Both the position numbers and the translations under genes were made by a program. Under the pieces are notes generated by a model. That model saw only the letters and a program-made list of their open reading frames with translations, did no database searches and had not been told where the DNA came from. Positions 1 through 13,103 of a stretch of 64,000 bases of DNA are shown here, piece after piece; position 1 is the stretch's first letter, and each line of letters opens with the position of its first letter. The DNA is taken from contig NC_064039.1 of assembly GCF_932526225.1 (NCBI RefSeq), positions 8,493,459-8,557,458 on the forward strand, in the 5' to 3' direction. The stretch is from Nematostella vectensis (lineage: Eukaryota; Cnidaria; Anthozoa; Actiniaria; Edwardsiidae).

Positions 1-1906
1 TATTATTATATAATTACGACTACGACGAAGGAGACGATGATTTGATGAGTATATACGTTTGCATTTTACTATTACCCAAACTGATCGTATGTCGCTACGA
101 GCAACCCCAAGTGTGTAAAAAACACGTTTTTGTGCTCTTACTCTCAACCGCCTGGTCACTATCATTTGACTTTCTTTCATCCCTAACTTATAAAAGTATT
201 GATCCAGGGTAATATTATGGCGCAAGTATGCGAAATATATAATAATAGCATCCCTTGTTTTGTTTTAGTTGCCATGAACGAAATTTTGCTGTAAAAAAGT
301 GATTAGGTTTATTTACAAAATATCCATAATTGGTTTCGTAGCATTTTCAGAAAGTCGTAATCGTTGTGTAATAACAGCTTTCGTGAATACGAAGGCACTA
401 AATGGAAATAGGACATGTTGCAATTGGCGAATTTCATTGTTTCTCACACCTTGTGTTGAAAAGAAAATAAGAAAAAGCAACATCTTACAAAGACCACCTA
501 CTTATTTTTTTCATAGTGTTTCATAGTGCTTTCGTGGAAACAAAAAAGTTTTCAACTGAATAAATCACTCTTTCAATACTTTAATATACGTTGTTCTCGG
601 GCACACTTCCCCGCAAGAGCTGCTTCTAAGAAGCAGAAAACTCTTTTAAGACTCGTATCATAATATTTCTATGGCCTGATTCTTTCATTACTGGGTCTAT
701 CTGTATATAATTTCAATTAAAACTTCTCTCCGATAATCTTCAGGTATCCCCCGGAGAAACAAAGTTATTTTTTCATCCAATTTTAGATTCGATTGGTAGC
801 TTAATCTAATTACTGATTGAATGGGGAAATGTCCAAAAATAAATGAAATGAAAAGGCTAGCAAAGAACTCGTCTAAGACAAAATATGGCTCTTTAAGCAA
901 CACCTTAGAGCATGGGTCAATATTATGTTTGTAATATAAATGATTGGATTTTTTAACTATGGTCGGGGTGTTTATCATTAGCCCAGCTTTCATGCTGCTC
1001 TATTCAAGCAAGCGAAGCAGCATTTGCAGGTCATCCTTACAGGGATGTGTGTAGCTTAAGTGATTTCAGGAAAACTGTGGAAAAACGCTGTAATCTCTTT
1101 AAACAATGGTTCAGAGAGACTCTTACGGTCGTCGCTTTAATGTACTTAATATTTGATAACCGTGAGGAACCGTGAGGGTGACGTGTGTAACCACGGCCAC
1201 ACATCTACCGCCAAGGAACGTTGTATCCTCTCCCCGTAGGCCATGCTGGTGGCAATAGATTCAATTTAGGTAGTTCCCCTAACGTGGATAAATATCATAA
1301 TTCAATAACCCAATTCACGCCTGAGACTTCAACAATTACCTGAAGCTATTAAAACGCTATTAACTTTTTAGAGATTCAGAATTTGTTAAAACTAAATTAA
1401 AGAAGTTTAAGCGTTTGATTTCAGTTTGAGAATTATTCTGAATATATGCGAAAAGGATTGGAAAGATTGAATGAATTAAGAAAAAAAGGCGATCGTTACC
1501 ATAGCGCCAGAAAAGGCCGGGTTTGTATGCAACGAGACGACCGCGAGTACGGACAAAGAGGCCGAATACTCAATGAAGCGAACAATACAATCGATGCTAA
1601 AAGAGCAAGACCAAGGGGAGAGACATTATTCTATAATGGGATGTGAAGATTTAATTACGTCTGGACAAGCAGATGTCATGGAGTGATATCTTAGGGTCGG
1701 TGAAATGGCCAGCTTTGATCACACGTTACAAAGGCTTCGGTTAAAAATACTACGATCTTGGACAAAAGACAGATAATAGACAATTAATTTCTCAATTATT
1801 CCCCGATTACCGGATATCATTAAAGCGGGCACTGTGGCATAATAGAACAGGCAGGGGTCAGTTATAAGGGTGCTAACCTGCGCTCGCTAGACATTTGAAG
1901 AGAGAC
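1..1906. other. Intergenic / upstream of Not-class gene; no gene recognised
   Basis: I find no ORF with a recognisable domain and no RNA gene here. The short ORFs at 299-526, 697-993 and 1446-1646 show no family motif and no flanking splice logic. The 3' part presumably contains the promoter and 5' UTR of the Not-class gene that starts at 1907. A non-coding first exon cannot be excluded. Confidence 0.5.
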
Positions 1907-2607
1907 ATGGACAGATCACTTACCACCCACAAGCTAACGGCTCCGCAGATCCTTGAAGGGTATTACTTCTTACCTTGTTGTGTGCCGGGCTGCTGCAGAT
2001 CAGAGGTTTCGAGGCCAAAGCAGAGCTCGTTCAGTATTGAAGCTATCCTCAGCGCCGATAGTTCTAGGCAGAGTAGAGAGATTCCCGGCAGACGGTTGGG
2101 TTCGCCAGATCCTTCTGACTTCTGTGCGGTGAGGCCATACCCCACCTTTGGATTACCCGCGAAACTCGACCAGCAATCCCCCCATGAAAAGACAGGTAAT
2201 CCGAAGAAAAATGTTCTTTTTCTATTAAATCATACGTACTACTAGGACTCCATCCCATGTCAGTGTTTTCGCCTCAGGTTATTAACAAACTCTGTTTTTC
2301 ATTTCTCGTCTTATATGTGTAAACATTTCAGTTTTCACTAAACTTAGCACCTTTTTTAACATCATAGGGAACGCTTTTTATCTGGCTTTAATTAGGTTGA
2401 AAGCCCTTTTTTCCTATACACCATACCTAAGGCACTACCCTCTAGACTACTAGCTATCAGGGCTTTGGCTTGCTTTGTTTCTTACGGTAGCGTCGAGCTG
2501 GCTTACTAGTTCAAATAAGTTTTTCTTTTACGCCATACCGAGGACCCCGTGGCTGCTAACTACCACTTTAGAGACAATTATCCGCTGTTAAAACTAGTTG
2601 CTATAAA

Positions 2608-2671
<64 letters not shown>

Positions 2672-4810
2672 AAACGTGCCTTTTTCGCGTTTTTTAGTGT
2701 AGCACTGTGCAAACGTATTTCTTATATTGTGATATTGAACAAGGCTACTCTAAAAGAAAAAAAACTGAGCAGGCAAAGTTTTCTTTATCTTTATTTAGAA
2801 AGAGAAGAAATGGATGTTTCAATGATATAAAATTCGCAGACATAGACTTGTTGTAAGAGCCGCAACAGGGATTCTAATAGCCCACACACTGAGCAATTCC
2901 TACAGCAAATGAGTAGAGAAAGTTGATACAGAATCCAAGTTTTTTGTTTCCCATGCTGAAATCCCTTCGAGGCAAAGATGTTGAAGGATTGCATGGAATT
3001 GTTTTTAAGCATTAAAGGATTAATCAATCTTAGGGGCACTAGACGCAATAGAAGAAGAGACTCTCTCGTGAGACAGAGGAACACGTGTTTGATGGCTAGG
3101 GATTGGGCTCTTGCAAGTTGTATGCAACTTTGTACAGGTGACGGCAGTAACGGACCATTCAAGTGCCTATATCTACCAATCAAATTATCACGTGAATATT
3201 CGTAAAACTTTGCAGGGAAAACTCTTCTAATAATGAGTTTTTACATTCGATCTTTTTTTTATGTTATCGAAAAACACTGCACAAGAAGTAAAACTGAATG
3301 AAAGGAATTGGAACTAAATGTAAAATGTAATGACAAAGAATTGAATAGAAATTCAAAGTTTACCCCGAGTTACAGAAAGACTTAGCTTGTTTATTAAGTT
3401 TACCACTATGCTAAACTTGAAACCGTACGCACTTATCGAGAGCTAAATGTTTAGATTTGTACTTCTAGACGTAATTCGTTGTCACCTTGCCACGAAATTG
3501 CCCGTCTTATCAAGTCATAATTACTAAAAAGCACGGATACCCTAACGACTTTTCCTCGTCAAAAGAGCAGGGACTTTAAATAATAGTCCATTACGTTAGC
3601 TCCTAGCATCTAAGGTCGTTAGCCTCCTAATCACCGGATATGACAGCAATTCATCAAAATACTTTAACAATAGCACACGCATTCTGTCTTTGATTTCCGC
3701 GTAACAAAAACTGCTCGAAATAGAAGAAAAATCAAAGATAAGAAAAATCCATCGCTCCTTTAGGAAAAAATATATGACAGAAATAAGTTTGAAAATGCGA
3801 AGCGCATAGAAAAAGGAACGGGGACTTTTTTAATAACCCGTTTTTCAAATGTGATTTCCGATGTTTATCTCACAAGTTAAACAAGTGTGTGGATCATGTG
3901 GCTTTCGAGGGTAGATCCTTAGACGGCTTTAATGAGTCTACGGGCATCTAACGACCAGGGTAATCTGCAATATCCACTTTTATGCTCGCGCCTCTTATCG
4001 TTGCAATCAGGGCCTTTAGTACAACGCCTTCGCCCCAACAATATGACAGGAAGCCATTTGTGATGAAATGAGAGGGATATTATTTAGGTTACAACAACTT
4101 AAACAAATCGTATACTTTTATGGTCATTTGAGCATTTTTGGGTGACATTCGGTACAATTTTAATAAAGCAGGCGTTAAAATAATGAGCCGTTAGTGGAGA
4201 TATTATAAGCAAAGATACATAAGGGTTCCATTTTGTTTGGGAATTTCATAAGGAATTAGAAAAAGAAATGATGAATGATTATGAGTATCACATTTTTCAT
4301 TGTATTTTATATAATAAGAATAAAAACAAATATTAAGTAAGATTTGTTAACTAGATGATTGATTCCCCTATCCTTTTGAAATGAAAATAACTAACGACAA
4401 AGAAGCTAACCATGAACCTACATTATTTCCACCTTTGGCTTCCAAGAAGATTCTGTTTTTACTGCATGGTAAAAACATTACCATTTCATTATTCTTTTCT
4501 TTTCTAGTGCTATAAGCTGAAAACGTTTTGTTTCACAGGTGTACAAGCATTTCGCAGATCCTGGCGAGCGGAAAAACCAAAACGAGTGCGAACCATCTTC
4601 TCCCCTGATCAGCTGGACCGGCTAGAGAGGGAGTTCGACAACCAGCAGTACATCGTGGGGACAGAGCGATTCTACCTCGCTACAGAATTAGGCCTGACTG
4701 AAACACAAGTCAAAGTTTGGTTCCAAAACCGGCGGATCAAATGGCGAAAACAGAACCTTGACAACAACAAAACAAGAGAAGCGGAAAGCGACGAGGAAAG
4801 CTCGAGTTGA
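1907..4810 (+). CDS. Not: Not-class (Noto-like) homeobox transcription factor, two exons
   Basis: Predicted nuclear DNA-binding regulator. Coding exons are 1907-2195 and 4539-4810. The donor CAG|GTAAT and acceptor TTTCACAG|GT join a split Gly codon (phase 1), so the frame runs through to the TGA at 4808-4810 and gives about 186 aa. Residues 42-49 read FSIEAILS, an eh1/Groucho-binding motif. The homeodomain fills most of exon 2: it begins near PKRVRTIF, contains [11 protein letters not shown] (a Not-family signature) and ends with helix 3 [14 protein letters not shown], with Gln at position 50. An acidic Ser/Glu tail follows. An AATAAA lies at 4942. The N-terminus is the weak point: ATG 1907 is the first in frame, but CTGCAG near 1998 could be an acceptor from an upstream exon. 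The eh1 plus homeodomain order fits Not-family repressors; the exact orthologue is not proven. Confidence 0.85.
2608..2672. repeat. (GAAA)n microsatellite
   Basis: Uninterrupted AAAG/GAAA tetranucleotide run inside the Not-gene intron. It makes a lysine/glutamate-rich ORF at 2549-2830 that is not a gene. Confidence 0.95.
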
Positions 4811-5089
4811 AAAGTGGTTACTTTCATCATATTTAGAGGGAGCTGCGGGAGACAAGTGAGAACTAAAAATTGAGCTCGATGTATCTGGAAAACATCCTGT
4901 TGGTAGATGGACAAATACTGTTGATTCACCAGAACATCGCCAATAAATCACATCACAGAAGAAGACCTCGAAAGAAATGAGGAAAGAGAGTGTGTTACGA
5001 AATCAGCGACCAATAACACACATTTACTTTTGTCCGCCAATCAAAGCACAGAACGTTGATGCTCGTCACCTACCACAACGCCTTAAAGG

Positions 5090-5329
5090 CGCATTGTCAC
5101 CAGTTTACTTCCGGAGGTCCGACGGAAATCTCAACCGTTAAAAGACAAAAGAATCTATTAGAATCCGAGATATTTAACAGGCCATCCGCTCTAAATTATT
5201 AATCACATCCTCGAAGAAACTTCCAATAAACACACTGCTTTCAATATTTTGAAATGTTTTTCGCGTTTTCAGTTAAAAATCATCGGAGATTGTTAGTTAA
5301 TCGACCGGAAGTAAACTGGTGACAATGCG
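5090..5329. mobile_element. MITE family A, copy 1
   Basis: About 240 bp with near-perfect terminal inverted repeats: CGCATTGTCACCAGTTTACT at the left, and its complement ending GGTGACAATGCG at the right. A second copy lies at 32071-32260 and shares interior words such as AAAGAATCTATTAGAA, GAAGAAACTTCCAATA and ATCATCGGAGATTGTTA. No coding capacity. It sits downstream of the Not gene. Confidence 0.85.
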
Positions 5330-5545
5330 GCTGTAAATACCTTCATTAGCCAAGCCATTTATTTACCCACGATAGAAAAAATCATCGGGATGCAGAACGT
5401 TCGATAATGTAGAATTTTGAACTTTAAAATAAGGGCCGGCCTCGACTCAATAAACCATGTATGCCAAGTTTAGAGAAAAAAAACTTAATCAGAGTGGAGA
5501 GATAAAAGTTGTACACTTATATACTTCGCGATGTACATAGTTTGT

Positions 5546-5571
5546 AAATAAATAAATAAATAAATAAATAA
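5546..5571. repeat. (AAAT)n microsatellite
   Basis: Six or so AAAT units, shortly upstream of the G-rich array. Confidence 0.9.
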
Positions 5572-5834
5572 TGATAAGATAATTACTGATTAGTTAATAG
5601 TGTATTTATCACACACACACGCGCTCTACCCAAGCATCTCGGTTTCTGGCTTCGTGCAGTGGGATGGCATCGTCATCATGACCTCCCCTCCCCCACATAA
5701 CCAACACGAGGAAACTCGGTTCGGCCCGATGGTAACTTGACAATTTCTCGTCGCGCCATCGGGTGTTTGGAGATAGCATATTTAAGCAAGAGCCTGTACT
5801 GCATAGTATGGCAACCGTAGTGTGCGACTCTTGT

Positions 5835-6860
5835 AAAACAAAACACTAGGGCAGGGGGATGAAAGTGTTTGTAGGGGGCAGATAGTGTGTGTGGAGCCGG
5901 GGGGAGGTGTGTGTGGGGGACAGGGGGGGTAGAGTGTGTGTATGAGGCAGGGGGGGGGAGAGAGTGTGCGTGCGGGGGGGGGGGAGAGCGTGTGTATGGG
6001 GGCAGGGGGGAGAGAGTTTGTGTATGGGGCAGGAGGAAAAGAGTGTGTGTATGGGGCAGGGGGGGAAAGAGTGTCTGTGGGGGGCAGGGGGGAAAGTGTG
6101 TGTATGGGGCAGGGGGAGATAAGGTGTGTATGGGGCAGGGAGGAGAGAGTGTGTGTATGGGGCAGGAGGAAAAGAGTGTGTGTATGGGGCAGGGGGAAGA
6201 GAGTGTCTGTGGGAAGCAGGGGGGAAAGAGTGTGTGTATGGGACAGGGGGAAGAGAGTGTCTGACGTCTGTGGGGGGCAGGGGGGAAAGAGTGTGTATGG
6301 GGCAGGGGGAGAGAAGGTGTGTATGGGGCAGGGGGGAGAGAGTGTGTGTATGGGGCAGGGGGGGAGAGAAGGTGTGTATGGGGCAGGGAGGAGAGAGTGT
6401 GTGTATGGGGCAGGGGGGGAGAGAAGGTGTGTATGGGGCAGGGGGAGAGAAGGTGTGTATGGGGCAGGGAGGAGAGAGTGTGTGTATGGGGCAGGGGGAG
6501 AGAAGGTGTGTATGGGGCAGGGGAAGAGAAGGTGTGTATGGGGCAGAGAGGAGAGAGTGTGTGTATGGGGCAGGAGGGAAAGAGTGTCTGTGGGGGGCAG
6601 GGGGGAAAGTGTGTGTATGGGGCAGGGGGAGAGAAGGTGTGTATGGGGCAGGGAGGAGAGAGTGTGTGTATGGGGCAGGGGGAGAGAAGGTGTGTATGGG
6701 GCAGGGGGGAGAGAGTGTGTGTATGGGGCAGGAGGGAAAGAGTGTGTGTATGGGGCAGGGGGAAAAGTGTGTGTATGGGGCAGGGGGGAGAGAGTGTGTG
6801 TATGGGGTAGGGGGGGAGAGTGTGTGCATGGGGCAGGGGGGAGAGAGTGTGTGTGTAACC
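5835..6860. repeat. Purine-rich G-run minisatellite, about 25-bp unit
   Basis: About forty imperfect copies of a unit like GTGTGTATGGGGCAGGGGGA plus GAGA. Each carries a GGGG run and a G5-7 run, so the + strand has dense G-quadruplex potential; the strand bias is almost complete. Units whose length is near or at a multiple of three create long overlapping ORFs on both strands (up to 399 codons, His/Pro/Thr-rich on the minus strand). These are repeat artefacts. A smaller related array lies at 7671-7850. Confidence 0.95.
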
Positions 6861-7670
6861 GTCGGAACTTGACATTTACCGTGCGGTTACGAAAAATGTA
6901 GAAACAAATGCAATACTGAAAGCAAAACTATCAGGTTCTGACACTAGCCAAAAAGTAGGCAAAAATAAATGGAATGAAACGAAAACGATCAAGCGAAAGG
7001 CAACGTGAGAACGAATATATGATGCAAGGCATGGACTTATAAGGATTTATTGACAAATTAAATAATAACTTTTAAGTGATAACAAACCTAGTCAAATCCC
7101 GAGAAAAGGTAACCTAAACCAAAGGCTAGTTTTAAAAACAAAGTACTTACAACCGGAAAATCAAACTGAACACAACTGGCATGACAGGCCCGTACGGACA
7201 GCGCTCTAAGCTTGTAGCTTATCTCTGCTGACTGTCTTCCCTGAGCAACTGCATTTCTCGCTCCCGCATCACGCCTCGCAAGCAATGCGTCTCCTTTGCT
7301 CAGCGGTACTAAAAAAACTAACAGATACTGTAAAAACAGCCGCTTTTATACTCGCTTGGGGACGCTAACATTTACTAAAGCTCAGATTACTCAGCGTCCA
7401 TTGTCCTGTCAAATTTAGAAACTACTCTTCCTGGGAAATGGTAAAGGACGCTAAACTTAAGTCAATTATCACTATCAAGCTATTGATACTAATCTAAAGT
7501 AATTTGAAACATGTTGAAAGTAAATTCCTAAACGTGTACGGATCGAATTAGAATCACGTTTGAGAAACATTCCGTAAAATACGTAAAACAATTATAATCG
7601 CAATCCAAAAATCGCTTACTTAAAATCTTTGCAAAATCTAAAATAACCCAAAATACCACCCGGTCACATG

Positions 7671-7850
7671 TGTATGGGGCAGGGGGGGAGAGAGAGTGCA
7701 TGGGGCAGGGGGTAGAGAGTGTGTGTGTGTGTGTGGGGGGGGGGGGGGTGAGGCAGGGGAGAGAGAGTGCATGGGGCAGGGGGGAGAGAGTGTGTGTGTG
7801 TGTGTGGGGGGGAGGGGGTGAGGCAGGGGAGAGAGAGTTGGGGGAGGGGG
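7671..7850. repeat. Second G-run minisatellite related to the 5.8-6.9 kb array
   Basis: It begins with the same TGTGTATGGGGCAGGGGG word and continues with GTGCATGGGGCAGGGGG, (GT)n and G-runs. It is about 800 bp from the larger array, with unique sequence between them. Confidence 0.9.
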
Positions 7851-10800
7851 AAAGGGGCCCCCCAATCCCAGTTAGTTTTATTTCAGATCAGCTTCAAGGA
7901 AATTTGAAAGGGGGGGGGGGGGGTAATTAAACCTTGCGGGTAAAAACACACTAGTTAGTTTACCAACAACGTTTGTCAAGCTAGCTAGCCAGCCTGGAGT
8001 TTTATTTCGCCAAAAAATCGTTATTTGGCCGCCATTTTGGAAAATGAGGACGCGGAGGAGCGGGGGGGAGCGGGAAAGGTAGAAGGAAGTCCCCTCTCCT
8101 CCCCCCTTTTTAACAATTATCGCTCGTAGCTAGGCAGGGAACTATCGTCATAATAAATAACGTTAACGCCTATGTAGGCCACAATTTCGTCATAGACGAA
8201 ATCCTGTGCCAATGTGTGTATGCTAGTGTTTACAGCCTCTATCTGCTGGTGTGCGTCGGACCTTGTGGTCTGCGTCGACAGTTGATTAATTAATAAAACC
8301 TTGAACGCAACAACGCAGATTTATGTTTTTTTAAACAATATGTAGGCAGCTGCCCTATCGTTGTTTGTCGACTTTTTTTTAAAGGTTTAGTTTGCTGTTA
8401 AAGTTCTAAAAATAAGGTGCACTTGCGTTTTTTTTTTCGAATTAATGTGTGTTTCTATCAGCCTTCAGTTACATTGAGAATCTTTTCGATTATACAAAAC
8501 AAAATGATCTGGACTTAACAAAAAACGTGAAAAGTGCTATCATAGAATACATTTCAAAAGTCTAGCAGCCGACAGACGCATGCGCAGAACAAGTAGTATG
8601 TATACAGTAAGTCCATATAAATTCTGTGACTACTGGGGGGTGAAGTTCTTATTTAACAATATTTGTTTAGTTCTTCAACCCTGATCGGGGGAAACGGATT
8701 AAAAAGACATGTCGATATTTGTGCAAACAAGCCTTGCAGATGAACGGTGAGATCAGCCTTCGAAATGAACATACCTCTAAAAGATAAACAAATACCACGG
8801 TAATCTTATTCTATAGTGTCGCTTTCATTTGAAGTAATTGAATACAAAAGATTTTGAACACTGTTTAAATTGGGTATTACTTTGGGTGTAACGATTTGAG
8901 ACGGTCACGCAGCGCCAGTCTTATGTTGGAAGGGGGAACCTGGCCACCGTCTGGATCCCATCTTCTCGTGCTCGGGAAATTTAGACAGACTGTGTGCATA
9001 TTACAGGATACATGAACAGCATAACGGAATACTCGCGGGTGCAAATCCGCACAGAGTCCACCTGCGCGGAACATTCAGATGATACTAGGTTCGTATTTGT
9101 TTCCACTAATCAAGGACGCAGAAATCAAATACTCGTGTAGATTTAAATTATTTTTATTTACGTATGGAGGTATTTCTATTTGTTAACAAAACTGGTGTGG
9201 TAGATTAGTTCTGAGAGTAGTTTTAAAGGAGCAGTGTTTGTTTGCGTGAGGTTGAGCGTAGGTCCCAGGAGAGTCCTAGCCATTATTTCCACTGTGTCTA
9301 CGCGTGCGATAAACAGGTCAGAATTTTCGTGTTGAAATCCCTGCTTTTTGATTGGACGATTACTCAATCAGTACGCGACACACACAAATAGCCCTAGACA
9401 GTACAATTCGCGGTCAGTACAGGAAATTAGTGGTTTGTAGTAAGGAAATCGCCAAGAGTGCTGATAACGAGACTGTAAAGTTTTTTCCTCCGGCGTCAAG
9501 TGTTGTCGCTTTAACAGGTATGTATCTAAGACGCTCAGTCCCCTAACCTATATCATAGACTTAGTATAAACACCCTCTTTCCTAGAAATTAAGGGATAGG
9601 AGCACAAAACTCATTTGAATTGAATCATGTTGAGTTGTGTTGAATCAAGTTTCTTTTTCCTTATTAGGATTGTACAGCGTATAGATTACGAGTTTTTAGT
9701 GATGTTAAGGAGATTCCCCTTTTGAAAAGTAATTACAAACCTGGCTCTTACTTTAATGGTTATTAGTTCATCATAACTAGCTCGATACCTTGTTAAATAT
9801 CAAATCCTGGCTATCAGCAGTTTAGTTATTCGAAACACGTGCATAAATCGGGAGTGCCGGAACTTCCCACTCTACCGTGTCTCGCAGTTGACACTTTTAT
9901 CGCGCTTATCACAAGTAAGTGACGACTACACACGCAAAACGGACATATTATCATGAATCCACCCCGCAAGTAGCACGGAAAAGCTCTGAGCAAATTTCTT
10001 TTAGGGTTCAATTGGCGGGCTTCCTTTCTAAGGAGTGTAAAAGCTTATCGCAAATATCCTTTTCTGGCGAAAAGAGAGACAAGCATGTTAGGGATCAAGG
10101 GTAGAAAGTTTCTTAGAGAACTTGGATGATCTAGTGATGGCTGTAATGTCTCTTCGATAAGCAGATACATTTTGTTTTGATCCGCTACTATTGATGCGTT
10201 TATGCAGCAGTTATGTTTAGAGACCCTGCATGAAGTCTTTAATCGATCAGACGAGATGATTTGTTATGACATAAAACCCACCGCCAAACAATACAGGCGC
10301 AGGTTGAGAATAAAGAGAGTTCACGCCGTAAAAAGGCCACAAAGCCTAGCTTAAAATCACCTATAAGCGATTTAAAAAGTGAATCTTCTTTCTTGTCTGC
10401 GGTCGTCTATCTAGTATTTACTATGTAGCTTGTGAGTAGGGTCGTTAGCGACGAGTATATGCGAATGCACTCACATACTAGCAAATACGAACCCTGTTTT
10501 CTCAAACTACACGCACTTTTTTGAGGACCTTAGGCCTTTGTCTCAACCTATTACTTATTTCTGTGTATTCTAAGCTCGGTTTACCTGTGGTTAATTTTTT
10601 TCTAGTATTCTAAGCTCGGTCTTCCTGTGGTGGGTATCTCTTTTTGATAACCTTCCAAGAACGGTCTATCCTGTGGTTTTAACGTTTCTAATCGGTAAAG
10701 ACGTGATATTAATACCGCCAACGATTCATACTTTAGGTTTATCCGTCCATCTGTAAAATGCGTCTATCGGGCAATTTATAGGAATGCATTTTGATGTTTA

Positions 10801-11324
10801 TTTTGGAGGCATATGAACGAATGGGAATCGCATATGGAGAAACCGTTGTCGTTTTAGGGGTCTGGTACCGAGGAATTTTAGTTGCTTTTCAGAAGCTTTC
10901 TCCATTGACTAAAGATGGTCACAGTCACTGTTTTTCTTTTCTGAATACAATTCACAAAGTTTGCGAAGCACCTGCGGTACGGTAGCCCTGAAAATGACAA
11001 GGAATATATTAGTTTCCTTATAAGTGACCGCGTCTGGGAAAAACGACAATTTTTGGCTAAATTTTCTTGATATCAAAAACAAATCCCAAAACGGACAACT
11101 AGAATGCAAAAAAGATAACGGGTGGGGAGTGCTCGAAGATTAGCACTGTCAACGTTTGACGATTGCGACATAAAAACTTCTACGCAAATGCAAACGTTAC
11201 AAAATTGCACGTTTACAAGACCCTACATTTAACGTAAGTATAATTGAAGCAATTAGGTGGTGCGATGCGTAACTACTACCTTATGGTGTGGCTTGTGCTA
11301 CTGTATGGCCATCACTACAGTGTG

Positions 11325-11466
11325 CACATCGCGCTATAATCTCACCTATGTAATACTGGTCATCGCGCTATAATCTCACCTATGTAATACTGGTCATCGC
11401 GCTATAACCTCTCCTATGTAATAATGGTCATCGCGCTATAACCTCACTTATGTAATACTGGTCATA
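11325..11466. repeat. 34-bp tandem repeat, four copies
   Basis: Unit GCGCTATAATCTCACCTATG followed by TAATACTGGTCATC, repeated about four times with few substitutions. Confidence 0.9.
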
Positions 11467-11911
11467 GCGAGCGTCCACCCCCGTGCGCTATCGCTTATCT
11501 CTGTTTTCGTAGCTTGTCTATATTCAGCTGATGGCGAAGGGAGGGGTGCCTTGAGGCCAAGGTTTAACTCTCGCTTGTATTGTCTACGATGAGATTTAGA
11601 GATTTTAATAGCTTTAATGGATTCAAGATTTACGTTGAAGACGAAAGGCTATCATGATATCAAGGCCTTTTGGAGGAGAATAGGAGGGGCTCGTTTCTTT
11701 GAAGATTTGGAGCATTTAATCCATGGCAAGATACTTGCTGGTTTAAATTTGATTTTCTTTGGAAAAGCTTAATTGGCGTACTTTTATATTCGAAAATATA
11801 ATCTGGGGCAAAATTTAATTCTTTCAGTTGAAAATATCGACACATATATCTAGTACCGGTACCGTGAGAAGCGTAAATCTGCTCAAGCTCCAATAATTAC
11901 TTTGCTACCAA

Positions 11912-12194
11912 CAGGGGCGGATCCAGAATTTCAAAATAGAGGGTGGATAATGGCCGGATAGACAGCTTGTATCTGAACCAGTGGTTCTTGGTAGGTCACA
12001 TAGATCTAACAATACTCCAAGCTGATTGAATTTGTCGTGTCAGCAAAGTCATGCAGGCGATAGCATATGGACGGTACATTCTCCGTAGTTTTTGTCAAAC
12101 AAATTGACTTTTTTTTTTTTTTGCTCAAAAATGGGGATGGATATTCACCCAATCCACCCCCCCCCCCCCCCCCTACCCCCTGTATCCGCTCCTG
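11912..12194. mobile_element. Putative hAT-like MITE with CAGGGGCGGATCCAG end
   Basis: The left end reads CAGGGGCGGATCCAG; the right end is CTGTATCCGCTCCTG, its imperfect complement. C-run and T-run tracts lie inside. The CAG...CTG ends with a GGGGCGGAYC core are typical of hAT-type short elements. No clear target-site duplication was found. A shorter relative lies at 31811-31944. Confidence 0.6.
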
Positions 12195-13085
12195 AACATA
12201 TATACTATAAACTATATACCAAATACCATACACAAGCAATAGAAATAGGATTAAATGAACTGTTTTTTTTATTACATGACCTACAAATTTGCTTCGGGCT
12301 CCCCATTTACTGCTCAAGGGCTTTTTGAGTGGAAGCTAGTCTATTATTAAGAGCTCCACTGTCTTTACTGCGTTCTATAAACTATCTACTTTAAACTAAA
12401 GGGCGTAAATAGGGGGACTGGTCTCTACAAAGTTTGCGTAACTTTTATGGAAAATTATTTTAGAAAACGGCGTCATTTGTACAAGCAGCGTTATCAATTT
12501 TGCGACCACTTGTTACATCATAGGCGAGCCGGATGTTTCGTCTTTCCTTCGTCTAGCCTCGAAGAACAGACGTTTATTCGAGTGCGTGTCGAGAGGGTTT
12601 CGATTGAGTGAATAAGGGAATGAGTTATCGGCGACACACCTGTGTAGAATGGAAGAGACTACACTTGCCTTATCACGTGAGCGGAGGGAAGGAAATATCC
12701 GTATAGGAGGAATTCAGGAATACACAGTGCATAGAAGTGTGATAACAAGGGGTAAATAAGAGAAAGACAGGAATAAGCACGCTACGGTTTATCACGTCCA
12801 AATTTTCTTCCGGCCCACCTGATGATTGTCATGAACACGACTGAGTGACTTTTTAAGAGGGTCGCTAAAAGTTAATTAGTTCAACTAGGCTAAATTGTTG
12901 TTACTCAAAGAATTATTTCCTCAACTGAAAACCAATATTTATTATTGGTGTTTGATCTTCAGTCAATACATTGACATTAGATCTTTAATTCGATTAGCAT
13001 AACCAAGTACAAATCGCCTGTTTGTAAACCCTATTGCAGCCAATTGGATCGCAAATTCCCGTAGTCCCTACTCGAAACATACTTG

Positions 13086-13103
13086 TGACGTCACATGACG
13101 TCA
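13086..13103. promoter_or_regulatory. Twin CRE palindromes upstream of smoothelin-like 1
   Basis: TGACGTCA occurs at 13086-13093 and again at 13096-13103, about 250 bp upstream of the ATG at 13351. These are perfect CREB/ATF consensus sites with 10-bp spacing (one helical turn). Promoter function is inferred from position. Confidence 0.5.

Larger units (their letters stand above)
6861..13080. other. Intergenic between Not and smoothelin-like 1; no gene seen
   Basis: Apart from the listed repeats I see no exon-like ORF or RNA gene. Short ORFs at 9352-9546, 10791-10985, 11660-11893 and 12006-12317 lack motifs and partner exons. A loose direct repeat of TATTCTAAGCTCGGT followed by CCTGTGGT occurs two to three times at 10565-10680. 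Confidence 0.5.

Noticed and set aside
2549-2830. 93-codon Lys/Glu-rich ORF
   Set aside because: Generated by the (GAAA)n microsatellite.
5676-6901. Long ORFs on both strands (up to 399 codons) rich in His/Pro/Thr or Gly/Val/Cys
   Set aside because: They are translations of the 25-bp G-run minisatellite in several frames at once, with no domain, start context or splice logic.
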